This document shows, piece after piece, positions 7,457-16,220 of a stretch of DNA of 64,000 bases (position 1 is its first letter; each line of letters opens with the position of its first letter). This DNA is from Salinispora pacifica CNR114. Lineage in GTDB: Bacteria; Actinomycetota; Actinomycetes; Mycobacteriales; Micromonosporaceae. The notes beneath the pieces are model-generated. The model saw nothing but the letters and a program-made list of their open reading frames with translations, was not told where the DNA came from and ran no database searches. A program made the position numbers and the translations under genes. Location of the stretch: assembly GCF_000514775.1 (NCBI RefSeq), contig NZ_AZWO01000018.1, positions 65,710-129,709 on the forward strand. Reading direction: 5' to 3'.

Positions 7457-7519
7457 CAGGCCACCTCCAAAGACGAAACTGCCCGCCCCGGTTGGGGGCG
7501 GGCTAGGACGGTTCGTGGG

Positions 7520-8336
7520 CTATTTGACGCCGGTCACCCGGACGACAGCCGCCGGGTTCGGCACCAGCAGATCAGCGCGCATCTTCGCCGTCACCAGCGT
7601 TTCGTCAGTCGCACCATAGACGTACGGGTTGACATCGAAAACGGTGTCCTCCCGAACCACCGCGTACACCTCGGAGGGCACATACACGTAGATGCTGTTG
7701 CACACGTTCCCTGACGTGCCCTCAGCCTCGGTAAGAGACAGGTTCCCGGACAGGTACACGGCACGACCGAACAGGCGACGAGACACACCACCCGACGCGC
7801 TGCCGGCGCTGTCCTGAATAAGCGACTTGTTGGAACCGTTCGCTTCCTTCAGCTTCAGAATCTGCCGCCATGTCCGAGGCGGCAAAACGATGACAGCGGA
7901 TTCCTCATCGGCGTTCGCCTCCGCGAGCAAGCCCAGGGCGTCAGCGACAACATCCAGGTTCGCCAACGCGGCACCGTTAGTACCCGCCGAAAGCGTCTGG
8001 ATACCAGCAACATGCTTCAGTCCCCGCACGTTCGGGGCGGTACCGTCGCCCTCGAAACAGCTCAGGTCGTAGGCTAAACCCACAGAACGGATCAGGGGCT
8101 TCGAGAGCTGCTCAAGAACGGACGGCTTAGCGTCGCTGGCAACCTCATTGGGTACCCGGGTGCCCTGCATGAACTTCCGGGGCACCGCCGTCAACGACTC
8201 CGCGTTCGGGTCGCTCAGCGGCACATTAGCCGCCTCCCCCACAGCACCAGCAACCCCGTCACTGGTCATGTGAGGAATCACCACGCTGTCACCGCTGGTG
8301 CGGATGACCTGAACACCACTACGGACAATGACACTA
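7520..8336 (-). pseudogene. HK97-family major capsid protein, 5'-truncated by an IS
   Basis: The C-terminal 270 or so residues of an HK97-fold major capsid protein: SVIVRSGVQVIRTSGDSVVIPHMTS (a region usually following the N-terminal delta domain), PLSDPNAESLTAVPRKF, PLIRSVGLAYDLSCFEGDG, IYVYVPSEVYAVVREDTVFD, and a normal-looking C-terminus. The N-terminal roughly 100-130 residues are missing because an IS begins at 8337. Across the IS the sequence is integrase, not capsid, so the missing part has been deleted. It lies upstream of the portal on the same strand, the reverse of the usual portal-then-capsid order. Confidence 0.75.
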
Positions 8337-9395
8337 ACGACCTCGTGCGTGGTTGCGAGTCCTTGAGTATCGATGGTCGTTATTTCGATCATGGTTGGTG
8401 CTTCGATCATGATGAACCGTCGGATGACAGGCCTGTCCCGGGAAGCGATTGCGGGCCTGGTCGCTGAACTGGCACCGCGGTGGCAGGCTCGTCACCGGGA
8501 TCGGCTCGCCGCGCGCGCACGTAGTCGCCGCATCGGTGCTGGCGCGAAGCATCGGTTCGGGTTCGCCGACCGCTTGTTGGCCACGCTGGTGCACTTGCGA
8601 CATGGGTTGACCCATGACGTGGTGGCCGCGTGGTTCGGGGTACACCGCTCGACGATCACGCGCAGCGTCGCCGAGGTGCGGCCGCTGCTGTCCGAGCGTG
8701 GCTGCCAGGTGAACGACGGCGTCCGGTTGCGCACCATCGCCGACGTGGTGGCATACCTGGGCCATCACCCCAGGGCGTTGATGGACGCGACCGAGGTGCG
8801 GGTCCGCCGACCGGTCGAGGGCCGGGCGGGTAGGGACCGGTTCGTGTCCGAAAATCCCGACTGAACACGATGAAAGCTCTGGTGCTCTGCGATCCAGCTG
8901 GTCGGCTGTTGTTCTGTGGCGAGACCCGTCCGGGCTCGATGCACGACCTCACCCAGGCCCGAACCGCCGGGCTCGTCGACCTTCTGCTCCAGGCGCCGCT
9001 CGGGGTTCAGGTCCTCGCCGACGCCGGCTACCAAGGACTGGGCGCCGACACCGCCGGCGCGGTGATCACCCCCAGACCCACACCGCGAAAAGGGCAGAAG
9101 TCGCTACCGCCGAGCGTCATCGCCGCCCATCACGCGGCCCGCAAGCGACACTCCTCCCAGCGGATCCGCGTCGAGCACGCCATCGGACACCTCAAGAACT
9201 GGCGGATCCTGGCCCGCTACCACGGCCGACGCGAACACTTCGACGCCACCATCCGCGCCGTCGCGAGCCTGCTGTCCGACCACCAGCACACCGATCACAC
9301 TGAGATCACCACCAGGCCACTCAAGGCCCTCCCAACCACACCTCACCACCGATGAGATGACGAGGCCGTCCCCTGCCAATCGCGCACGAGGTCGT
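8337..9395 (+). mobile_element. IS5-family (IS427/ISL2-like) insertion sequence, about 1.06 kb
   Basis: The ends are inverted repeats: ACGACCTCGTGCG at 8337-8349 and CGCACGAGGTCGT at 9383-9395. Both are flanked by TA (8335-8336 and 9396-9397), as expected for IS5 subgroups that duplicate TA. It contains one two-part transposase. Its left side joins capsid coding sequence and its right side joins integrase coding sequence, so a deletion accompanied or followed its insertion, and the matching TA could be chance. Confidence 0.75.
8373..9355 (+). pseudogene. IS5-family DDE transposase in two frames
   Basis: The first part (8373-8864) has the N-terminal helix-turn-helix (ADRLLATLVHLRHGLTHDVV, FGVHRSTITRSVAEVRPLL) and the first catalytic D (MDATEVRVRRP). 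The second part (8870-9355) has the second D (LADAGYQGLG) and the E (VEHAIGHLKNWRILARYHG). The two join by a -1 shift near 8853-8860, where GGA-AAA-TCC appears to have lost one G. No canonical slippery heptamer lies at the junction, which favours a mutation, though some IS5 subgroups use programmed frameshifting. Upstream ATG codons at 8409, 8412 and 8424 are alternative starts. Confidence 0.7.
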
Positions 9396-9397
9396 TA

Positions 9398-10462
9398 GAC
9401 CGGCTTAGGGTGTCTCACCTAAAAGAGATGTTCGCTGGTGTCGCTGAGCAAAACATCGAGATTGAAGAGTCGAACGCGCTACGGCACGCCGCTGTCGATG
9501 AGCTTAAGACACTCAAGGGGCGGCAGCGTCGCCGTATAGCGCGTGCCGCTATTGCGGAGATGCCCCCGTTCCGTCGCCCAGCGGGGCCAACAACGCAGCG
9601 ACACATCAGGGCGACGCTCCGCGCAGCCCTCAACGATGCGATCAGTCAGGAGCTGATCACGTTTAACCCTGCCGCACACGTCGAACTTGATTCGGTAAAG
9701 CGCCCGAAGGCGCTTGTGTGGACTGATGACCGGGTGGCGCAATGGCAGGCTACCGGCGTGAAACTGTCACCGGTCATGGTGTGGACACCCTCGCAAACCG
9801 GCGCGTTCCTCGATTCGGTCAGTGGTGACGACCTGTACGCGCTCTTCCACCTGATCGCGTTCCGGGGGCTACGCCGGGGCGAAGCGTGTGGGCTACGGCC
9901 AGAAGACCTAGACCTCAAGGCACAAACCCTCACCATCGCTACTCAACTTGTGGCGGTTGGTGGTGTGGGGATTGAGGAGAACGCGCCGAAAAGCGACGCC
10001 GGGGATCGCGTCGTGGCATTGGACCGGGACAGCGTGCGTGCGCTCAAACGCCACCTCAAGCGGCAACGCAAGGCACGCGAGAAGGCCGGAGCGGCATGGG
10101 TGGACAGCGGCCGGCTATTCACCCGGGCGACCGGGGCGTGGTTCGAGCCAGACTGGCTCACAGATCGGTTTGAGCGGCTAGCCCGAAGGGCTGGGCTTCC
10201 GCCGATCCGGTTGCATGACCTTCGTCACGGTGCGGCAACGATCGCGCTCGCGGCGGGAGTCGACCGGAAGGTGGTACAGGAGATGCTGGGCCACGCGTCC
10301 ATCGGGCTCACCTCGGACACCTACACCTCGGTCCTGCCGGAGGTGGCGCACGATGCGGCGGAGGCTGCCGCGCGTCTGGTGCCCAGGCAGAAGCGCTCCC
10401 GGGCTCACCCGGGCTCACACGAGCCCAACAGTTCGACCGGTACCGATGGATGCGCCGCCTGA
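9398..10462 (+). pseudogene. Tyrosine site-specific integrase, N-terminally truncated
   Basis: Starting right at the IS edge, DRLRVSHLKEMFAGVAEQN… matches actinobacterial tRNA-targeting integrases from about one-third into the protein; the N-terminal arm-binding region and part of the core-binding domain are gone. The catalytic domain is complete: R in FRGLRRGEACGL, HxxR in LHDLRHG, H in LGHASIGL and the tyrosine nucleophile in SDTYTSVLPEVA. A GTG at 9410 could give a 350-residue product. The gene ends about 145 bp from the attachment site, as expected for an integrase acting on this tRNA-Arg gene. Without the N-terminal domains, efficient recombination is unlikely. Confidence 0.85.
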
Positions 10463-10526
10463 GGCGGTGGAAGCTTCCACCGCTCGATGGCATGACAATA
10501 CACTCCCGGGCTCACATCGGGCTCAC
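10401..10526. promoter_or_regulatory. Right-end GGGCTCAC repeats and 20-bp palindrome
   Basis: GGGCTCAC octamers lie at 10401, 10411, 10508 and 10519. Between the pairs is a perfect 20-bp palindrome, GCGGTGGAAGCTTCCACCGC (10464-10483), directly after the integrase stop. The octamers match those near attL and are candidate integrase arm sites. The palindrome can act as the integrase terminator or as a protein site. Confidence 0.5.
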
Positions 10527-10607
10527 AATGGCCCACTGATCGATGGCCATGGAATAAGAAGATCGGCCAATGTTCCAGAAACCCCAGGTCAGGGGCTATT
10601 TCTGATG

Positions 10608-10651
10608 GTGCGCCCGGCAGGATTCGAACCTGCGGCCTTGGGATTAGAAGT
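10608..10651. repeat. attR: core within the 3' half of tRNA-Arg
   Basis: Identical over 44 bp to 3319-3362. The element-side flank 10574-10607 is nearly identical to 3816-3849, marking a conserved right-end segment of this element family. Confidence 0.85.
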
Positions 10652-10681
10652 CCCCTGCTCTATCCGCTGAGCTACGGGCGC
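10609..10681 (-). tRNA. tRNA-Arg (anticodon TCT)
   Basis: A 73-nt cloverleaf on the minus strand. Acceptor GCGCCCG pairs with CGGGCGC; the D arm is GCTC…GAGC; the anticodon loop is CTTCTAA, with anticodon TCT at 10648-10646; the T arm is GCAGG-TTCGAATC-CTGCC. The discriminator is A, and the next three minus-strand bases (10608-10606) are CCA, so CCA is encoded, apparently by the integrated element. The gene stays intact because the element carries a copy of its 3' half. Confidence 0.95.
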
Positions 10682-10766
10682 GTGCCGCGGAATGTCGCCC
10701 GAGAAGGGTACCGCCGGGGGCCCGGTCGACGGGGGAGCGGGTGGTGGTGACCGCGTCCGGCGGCAA

Positions 10767-11807
10767 TCAGGCCGGCGGTGCCGTCGACTTCGCCTCGGCG
10801 GCCTGGCGGGTCGTCGGTGGTGCCGCCTGCGCTGGCGGGCGTCGTCCGCTGTCGATGCTCCCGGTGCCGAGGAATCCGTCGACCCATCGTCCGACCTCCG
10901 TCAGGACTCTGTCGCGGACGGTGGGCGCGGAGAGCGTGAGGTCGTGCAGCCCACCGTCGACCCGGAGCAGGGTGACGTGCTGGCCGAGCAGGGGCGCCCA
11001 GCGCACCATGTGCTCCACATCCAGCACCGAGTCAGCGCTGGCGGCCGCCTCCCGCCACTTTAGCCCCTTGAAGCTGCGCGTCGAGGCGGCCACGAGCATC
11101 GGTGCCGGGATGTCCAGCCCGGCACGGAGCTGTTGCTGGCCCCGCCGGATCGCGGCCAGCCAGCCCGCCCGGATCGGGAAGCCGCCGAGCGGTTTCCAGG
11201 CGAGGTCGTAGTTCCACTCGCCGCGGTGGTTGGCGTGCAGGCTTTCGCCGTAGACGGTGCTGAGGCCGTTGGCGAGGGTGCGCTTGGGCGACCGGTGCGC
11301 CAGGCGGGCGACGGCCGCCGCTGCGGGGCGCCGCAGCACCCAGGGGAGGTTCAGGTCGAAGAAGGGACTGTTGAGGAAGAGCCCGTCAACCACACCGGCG
11401 TCCCGCCGGGCGTGCGCCCAGAGCGAGACGATCAGGCCGCCGGTGGAGTGGCCCATGCCGAGCAGGGTGTCGTGCCCGTCTTCCGATTTGATGATCTCTA
11501 CGGCGGCGTCCAACTCCGTGAAGTAGTCACCGAGGTCCAGGCAGAAGTTCGCCGTCTGGTGCGGGAGCAGGCTGCGACCGTACTTGCGCAGGTCCAGGGC
11601 GTAGAAGTCCCAGCCCTGGGCGGCGAAGTGGTCGGCGACGTGGGTCTGGAAGAAGTAGTCGACAAATCCGTGCACGTAGAGCACCGCACGGTTGGTGGGT
11701 CGGTCGGCACGACGGCGTACCAGGGTCGCCACCACCGGCCCCTCGTCATCGGTGCCCAGGTCGATTGTGTGCCGCTCGTAGGGCGGCCCCAGCACGTCTG
11801 GTTCCAC
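10767..11807 (-). CDS. Alpha/beta hydrolase (lysophospholipase/monoacylglycerol-lipase-like)
   Basis: A 346-residue cytoplasmic serine hydrolase of the Hydrolase_4 type. The oxyanion segment is YVHGFVDYFFQTHVADHF (about residues 44-61) and the nucleophile elbow GMGHSTGGLIVSLWAH (Ser near 121). An acidic residue and the His in VDGGLHDLTLSAP (about 293) complete the triad. The Pro/Ala-rich C-terminal tail is a lineage extension. Substrates cannot be deduced; relatives act on lysophospholipids or monoglycerides. It is the first chromosomal gene right of the tRNA-Arg element and is read toward it. Confidence 0.85.
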   Translation of the reverse strand: MEPDVLGPPYERHTIDLGTDDEGPVVATLVRRRADRPTNRAVLYVHGFVDYFFQTHVADHFAAQGWDFYALDLRKYGRSLLPHQTANFCLDLGDYFTELDAAVEIIKSEDGHDTLLGMGHSTGGLIVSLWAHARRDAGVVDGLFLNSPFFDLNLPWVLRRPAAAAVARLAHRSPKRTLANGLSTVYGESLHANHRGEWNYDLAWKPLGGFPIRAGWLAAIRRGQQQLRAGLDIPAPMLVAASTRSFKGLKWREAAASADSVLDVEHMVRWAPLLGQHVTLLRVDGGLHDLTLSAPTVRDRVLTEVGRWVDGFLGTGSIDSGRRPPAQAAPPTTRQAAEAKSTAPPA

Positions 11808-11907
11808 GACTCTGACGGTACGCCGGCGAGCTACCGGACGGTAGCCCTCCTCCCGGCGTGGTGCTGGAGGAGGGCCGGGTACGTCCGAGCTGGTGGTGGT
11901 GCGGCCG

Positions 11908-12297
11908 TCAGTCGTCGGGGTCCTGTGCTCCCCCGGGTGGCGGGCTGGTGTCGCGTAGGTGCTTGTTGTGCCGGGGCTCCTGGCGGGTCTTCGCGTCGTT
12001 GAGGCGGCGGCGCAGGTCGTCCCGGACGTCGTTGAGCGCCGCCTGCAGGTCCTCCTCCGCCGAGGTGGTGACGATCTTCTGCCGGCCGGCGATCCAGCAC
12101 TCCAGGGTGACCTTCTGCCCCTTCGTCTCCCGGTTCTTGACCGATACCTCCAGCTCGGTGGCGTCGGCGTGGAAGCTGGCGAGCCGGGCGTCGAGCATGC
12201 CGAAATGGTCGGCGATCCAGGCCCGATCGCCCTGCGCGAAGCCGGCCCCCACCCGGAGGCACTCGTTGACGGTGGCCGGGTTGGTGACCCCGCTCAT
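11908..12297 (-). CDS. HPF/RaiA-family ribosome-associated protein, short form
   Basis: A 129-residue protein with the fold pattern of ribosome hibernation/sigma-54 modulation factors: ADHFGMLDARLASFHADATELEVSVKNRETKGQKVTLECWIAGRQKIVTTSAEEDLQAALNDVRDDLRRRLNDAK, that is a beta strand followed by a helix carrying a basic stretch. It lacks the C-terminal dimerisation domain of long HPF, so it would act, if at all, as a short RaiA-like factor. The tail is Pro/Gly/Asp-rich. Divergent from the ssb-like gene at 12598. Confidence 0.6.
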   Translation of the reverse strand: MSGVTNPATVNECLRVGAGFAQGDRAWIADHFGMLDARLASFHADATELEVSVKNRETKGQKVTLECWIAGRQKIVTTSAEEDLQAALNDVRDDLRRRLNDAKTRQEPRHNKHLRDTSPPPGGAQDPDD

Positions 12298-12597
12298 GAC
12301 CGCGCCTGGCCGGTGCCGGTGGTGATCGTCATCATGATCACTGACCCCTTCGTCCGGTTACTTTCTTTCTGATCCAGGTGTACCCAGTTTTTTCCGTTCC
12401 GGAACATGGTCAATTCTGCTGCTTGCTCCACTGCTGTCCCAGGGCCAGAGGCCCCTAGCAGACGGGCCTTTGAACAGGTTGTTGTCCACACCCTGCTCCG
12501 TTGTCCACAGCTCACCCCAGCGCGATGGCAGTGCCCGACGGGGCCGGACAGGCTCAGGCCGAGCAACTCGCGATGACAACCTGATCCGGGAGGGACG
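12298..12597. promoter_or_regulatory. Divergent intergenic region between RaiA-like gene and ssb
   Basis: 300 bp with no gene. It holds a small dyad GTGATC…GATCAC (12322-12327/12336-12341) just upstream of the RaiA-like start, and an unusually T-rich patch around 12355-12395 that suggests promoter sequence. GGGAGGG directly precedes the ssb ATG. Confidence 0.4.
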
Positions 12598-13368
12598 ATG
12601 TTCGACACCCACGTCACGGTGATTGGCACCGCGGTGACCGCGCCCGAGTGGCGGCGCACCAACCAGAGCCAGACCCTGGTGGCCAACTTCAAGGTGGCCT
12701 CCACCGCGCGCCGTCTCGACCGCGAGAGCGGTCGCTGGGTTGACGGCAACAGCCTCCGCCTTCGGGTCAACTGCTGGCGTCGGCTCGCCGAGGGGGTCGT
12801 GACCTCGGTGATGGTCGGCGACCCGGTGATCGTCTCGGGGCGGCTCCACACCCGGGACTGGACCGACGATGCCGGCAGCCATCGGACCCACTACGAACTG
12901 GAAGCCGTCGCGGTCGGGCACGACCTCTCCCGCGGTCGGGGTCGGTTTCTGCGTAACCGACCGGTGGCCACGACCGGCGCAACGGCAGATACCACAGCTG
13001 ATCCCACGGTGGACCCCACGGCCGAGCTCCCGGTGGATGCCACAGCGCAACTGCGGGTGCCCGGTGCGCCGACCGAGTCGGCATCGGTTGCTCCCGCCAA
13101 CCAGCAAGTTGACCAGCCAGTCGACGAGGAGGTCGAGCGGCCCGCCTTGCCCGATCCCCCGCCCGTCGCCAGTGCTGACATGGATCTCCTGGACGCCCCG
13201 ACTGCTGAGGCGGACCGGGAAGACGCTGGTTCTGGTCAGACCGACGGGTCCGCCGCCGCCGGGATCCCGCACCCGCCAGTGGAGGTGACCGACGGTGCCA
13301 GCCAGAGCGCAGAGCCGGCACCCAGCGGTAGCCGAGCCCGAAGGGGCCGGGGCCGGGTGTCCGTCTGA
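12598..13368 (+). CDS. Single-stranded DNA-binding protein, long-tailed paralogue
   Basis: Residues 1-115 form an OB-fold SSB domain (MFDTHVTVIGTAVTAPEWRR, LVANFKVASTARRLDRESGRW, LRLRVNCWRRLAEGVVTSVMVGDPVIVSGRL). The remaining 140 residues are a low-complexity Thr/Pro/Ala/Asp-rich tail ending in [11 protein letters not shown]. The tip lacks the acidic -DDDIPF-like peptide that recruits partner proteins in housekeeping SSB, so this is probably the second actinobacterial SSB (SsbB-like) rather than the replication SSB. The start is clear, with GGGAGGG just before the ATG. At 256 residues it is longer than usual for the family. Confidence 0.85.
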   Translation: MFDTHVTVIGTAVTAPEWRRTNQSQTLVANFKVASTARRLDRESGRWVDGNSLRLRVNCWRRLAEGVVTSVMVGDPVIVSGRLHTRDWTDDAGSHRTHYELEAVAVGHDLSRGRGRFLRNRPVATTGATADTTADPTVDPTAELPVDATAQLRVPGAPTESASVAPANQQVDQPVDEEVERPALPDPPPVASADMDLLDAPTAEADREDAGSGQTDGSAAAGIPHPPVEVTDGASQSAEPAPSGSRARRGRGRVSV

Positions 13369-13582
13369 CGGCGACCAGTCTCGGGCGTTGGTTGGTGCCG
13401 GCCCGCGGGGGTCTGGTGGGAAGGGCGCGACGGGGGCGGGGTGGGGTGCCGGCCGCCGTGGGCCGTCACCCCGCGCGTCCATGTCGCCGCCCGGCTCCGT
13501 CCGCCGCCGAGGGAGCAAGCGAGACGGTCGGGCAGGCCGGACGTGGGGCTCGGCTACGCTGACCGGCCGGAGGTGATGGCCG

Positions 13583-14584
13583 GTGCGGCAGGCGACAGTG
13601 GCGGGGCTCGTCGCGGGGTACGCGGTGGATGCGCTGGTCGGCGACCCTCGCCGCTGGCATCCGGTGGCCGGGTTCGGCCGCGCGGCGAGTGCCCTGGAGC
13701 GGCGGATCTACCGGCCGGACCGGGCGGCCGGCGCGGCCTACACCGCGCTGGCGGTGGGGGTGCCGGTGGTGCTCGGTGCCGCGGCGACGGTCGCCACCCG
13801 AGGGCGCCCCTTTGCGCGAGGCGCGGTCGTGGCTGCTGGCACCTGGGCTGTGCTCGGCGGGCGCACGTTGCACCGGGAAGCGGCGGTGCTCGGTGCGGCG
13901 CTGGGCGATGGTGACCTGCCGTCGGCCCGGCAACGCCTGGGACACCTCTGCGGGCGGGACCCGTCAACGCTGGACGAGCCGGAGCTGGCCCGCGCCGCCG
14001 TCGAGTCGGTGGCCGAGAACACCTCCGACGCCGTCGTCGCCCCGTTGCTCTGGGGCGCGGTCGCTGGCCTGCCCGGGCTGCTGGGCTACCGGGCGGCGAA
14101 CACCCTCGACGCGATGGTTGGCCACCGCTCCTCCCGGTACGCGCGTTTCGGCGCCCCCGCGGCCCGCCTCGATGACCTGCTCAACCTCGCTCCATCCCGG
14201 CTGACCGGACTGTTGACGGTCGCCGTGGCGCCGCTGGCCCAAGGGGACCGGGAGCGGGCCTGGCGGGTCTGGCGCCGGGACCGGAACGACCACCCCAGCC
14301 CCAACGCCGGGCAGTGCGAAGCGGCGGTCGCCGGGGCGCTCGGCGTCCGGCTCGGCGGGCGCAACGTCTACGCCGGCCGGGTCGAGGTGCGTCCATTCCT
14401 CGGCGACGGCCCCCGTCCAGACGCGAGCCACCTTCCTCGCGTGGCCCGGATCTCCGCCGCCGTTGGGCTCGCCACGCTCGGGCTCGCGACGGCGTACCCG
14501 TTGACCGTGGGGCGGCTGCTCTCCGCCGTGGGCCGCCGGGCGATCAGCGGCGGGAAACAGGTCGTAGGCGGGCGGCGGCGGTGA
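13583..14584 (+). CDS. cobD: Adenosylcobinamide-phosphate synthase (CobD/CbiB)
   Basis: Integral membrane enzyme that attaches the aminopropanol arm to adenosylcobyric acid in cobalamin synthesis. 333 residues with several hydrophobic segments. Family blocks: [17 protein letters not shown] (about 17-33), [20 protein letters not shown] (about 140-160), [27 protein letters not shown] absent of gaps, and [20 protein letters not shown] (about 238-257). GTG 13583 is preceded by GGAGG at 13569-13573. Its stop overlaps cobQ by 4 nt, coupling the two consecutive steps. Confidence 0.93.
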   Translation: MRQATVAGLVAGYAVDALVGDPRRWHPVAGFGRAASALERRIYRPDRAAGAAYTALAVGVPVVLGAAATVATRGRPFARGAVVAAGTWAVLGGRTLHREAAVLGAALGDGDLPSARQRLGHLCGRDPSTLDEPELARAAVESVAENTSDAVVAPLLWGAVAGLPGLLGYRAANTLDAMVGHRSSRYARFGAPAARLDDLLNLAPSRLTGLLTVAVAPLAQGDRERAWRVWRRDRNDHPSPNAGQCEAAVAGALGVRLGGRNVYAGRVEVRPFLGDGPRPDASHLPRVARISAAVGLATLGLATAYPLTVGRLLSAVGRRAISGGKQVVGGRRR

Positions 14585-16134
14585 GCGGCGGACTGCTGGT
14601 CACCGGGACCACCTCGGACGCCGGCAAGAGCGTCCTCACCGCCGGGATCTGCCGCTGGCTGCACCGGCAGGGCGTGCGGGTGGCGCCGTTCAAGGCGCAG
14701 AACATGTCCAACAACTCGGCGGTGGTGGTCGGCCCGGACGGGCGCGGCGGTGAGATCGGACGGGCGCAGGCGATGCAGGCAGCGGCCTGCGGCCTCGCCC
14801 CGGAGCTGCGGTTCAACCCGGTGCTGCTCAAGCCGGGCAGCGACCGGAGCAGCCAGGTGGTGCTGCTCGGTGCGGCGGTCGACACCCTCACCGCCGGGTC
14901 GTTCCGGCAGCTTCGCCCCCGCCTCGCCGAAACCGCGTACGCGGCCCTGGCCGACCTGAGGGCCGCCTACGACGTGGTGATCTGTGAGGGCGCGGGTAGC
15001 CCGGCGGAGATCAACCTACGGGCCGGGGACTACGTCAACATGGGGCTGGCGCGGCACGCCGGCCTGCCCGCGATCGTGGTCGGGGACATCGACCGGGGCG
15101 GGGTGTTCGCCTCCATGTTCGGCACGGTGGCCCTGCTGGAGCCCGCCGACCAGGCGTTGGTAGCCGGATTCGTCATCAACAAGTTTCGCGGCGACCCGGG
15201 CCTGTTGGCCCCGGGCCTGGACATGCTGCGCCAGGTCACCGGAAGGCCCACCTACGGGGTGCTGCCCTGGTCACTTGACCTCTGGCTCGACGCCGAGGAC
15301 TCGCTGGCGTACGGGCGGGTACTCGGCCGTCCGGCCGCGCCCCACGGCCAGGACTGGCTGGACGTGGCCGTGGTCCGGCTGCCCCGGATCAGCAACGCCA
15401 CCGACGTCGAGGCGCTCGCCACCGAACCGGGTGTGCGGGTGCGCCTCACCGTCGAGCCCGCCGAACTCGCCGCCGCCGACCTGGTCGTGCTGCCCGGCTC
15501 CAAGGCGACGGTGGCGGACCTGGCCTGGCTGCGCCAGACCGGCCTCGCGGATGCCGTGCTCGCCCACGCCGCCACCGGGCGGCCCCTGCTCGGCATCTGC
15601 GGAGGCTTCCAGATGCTCGGCCGCCACATCCACGATCCGGTGGAGAGCGGGCAGGGCAGCGTACCCGGCTTGGGGTTGCTGCCGGTCGAGGTCACCTTCG
15701 ACCGAAGTAAGACGGTCCGGCAGTCGACCGGCACCGGGTGGGATGGCGTCCCGGTCCACGGCTACGAGATCCACCACGGGTACGTCTCGGCCGCCGCCCC
15801 CGACCTCGACGCGCTCTTCGCGTACGCCGACGGCACCGGTGAGGGCGCGATCGCCGGGGCGGTGTACGGCACCCACTGGCACGGCGCGTTCGAGTCGGAC
15901 GGGTTCCGTCGCCGCTTCCTGACCGAGGTGGCCCGGCAGGCGGGCCGACACGGGTTCCGGGCGGCCCCGGACACCTCCTTCGCCGGCGCCCGCGAGCGTT
16001 CCCTGGACCTGCTCGGGGATCTGGTCGAGGAGCACCTGGACACCGCCGCCCTGTGGCGGCTGATCGAAACCGGACCGCCACCGGGCCTGCCGTTCATCCC
16101 GCCGGGCGCACCCGACGGGGGCCCGGCCGTCTGA
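14581..16134 (+). CDS. cobQ: Cobyric acid synthase (CobQ)
   Basis: ATP- and glutamine-dependent amidation of four side chains of adenosylcobyrinic acid a,c-diamide. 517 residues. The N-terminal dethiobiotin-synthetase-like domain has the P-loop [17 protein letters not shown] (about 6-22) and [10 protein letters not shown]. The C-terminal class I glutamine amidotransferase domain has the nucleophile region [12 protein letters not shown] (Cys near 341) and the His in [21 protein letters not shown] 14581 (GTGA overlap with cobD) is chosen; the open frame further upstream lies inside cobD. Confidence 0.95.
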   Translation: MSGGLLVTGTTSDAGKSVLTAGICRWLHRQGVRVAPFKAQNMSNNSAVVVGPDGRGGEIGRAQAMQAAACGLAPELRFNPVLLKPGSDRSSQVVLLGAAVDTLTAGSFRQLRPRLAETAYAALADLRAAYDVVICEGAGSPAEINLRAGDYVNMGLARHAGLPAIVVGDIDRGGVFASMFGTVALLEPADQALVAGFVINKFRGDPGLLAPGLDMLRQVTGRPTYGVLPWSLDLWLDAEDSLAYGRVLGRPAAPHGQDWLDVAVVRLPRISNATDVEALATEPGVRVRLTVEPAELAAADLVVLPGSKATVADLAWLRQTGLADAVLAHAATGRPLLGICGGFQMLGRHIHDPVESGQGSVPGLGLLPVEVTFDRSKTVRQSTGTGWDGVPVHGYEIHHGYVSAAAPDLDALFAYADGTGEGAIAGAVYGTHWHGAFESDGFRRRFLTEVARQAGRHGFRAAPDTSFAGARERSLDLLGDLVEEHLDTAALWRLIETGPPPGLPFIPPGAPDGGPAV

Positions 16135-16220
16135 CCCGGCAGCCAGCCGATGGGGGTCAGCCTGACGGGAGGCGGCCGTCTGACGGGGAGCCGGCCGTCT
16201 GACGGGAGTTGGGCCCAGTG

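Larger units (their letters stand above)
3319..10651. mobile_element. Decayed integrative element (prophage or phage satellite) in tRNA-Arg(TCT)
   Basis: The region is bounded by a perfect 44-bp direct repeat (3319-3362 and 10608-10651). The right copy is the 3' half of an intact tRNA-Arg gene; the left copy is the displaced original 3' half. Inside are a tyrosine integrase next to the tRNA end, HK97-type capsid and portal gene remnants on the minus strand, an IS5-type element, and a secreted-protein/ABC cassette. A third, diverged attachment-site copy at 3850-3891 suggests two related elements in tandem, the left one reduced to about 0.5 kb. Codon and base use is visibly less GC-rich than the flanks. 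The integrase N-terminus is missing, so self-excision is unlikely. Confidence 0.85.

Noticed and set aside
10215..10670. Plus-strand frame ending in VRPAGFEPAALGLE
   Set aside because: It reads through the integrase in another frame and then the tRNA-Arg 3' half; not a protein gene.
11133..12002. Plus-strand frame opposite the alpha/beta hydrolase
   Set aside because: Antisense shadow with no start signal and no family resemblance.
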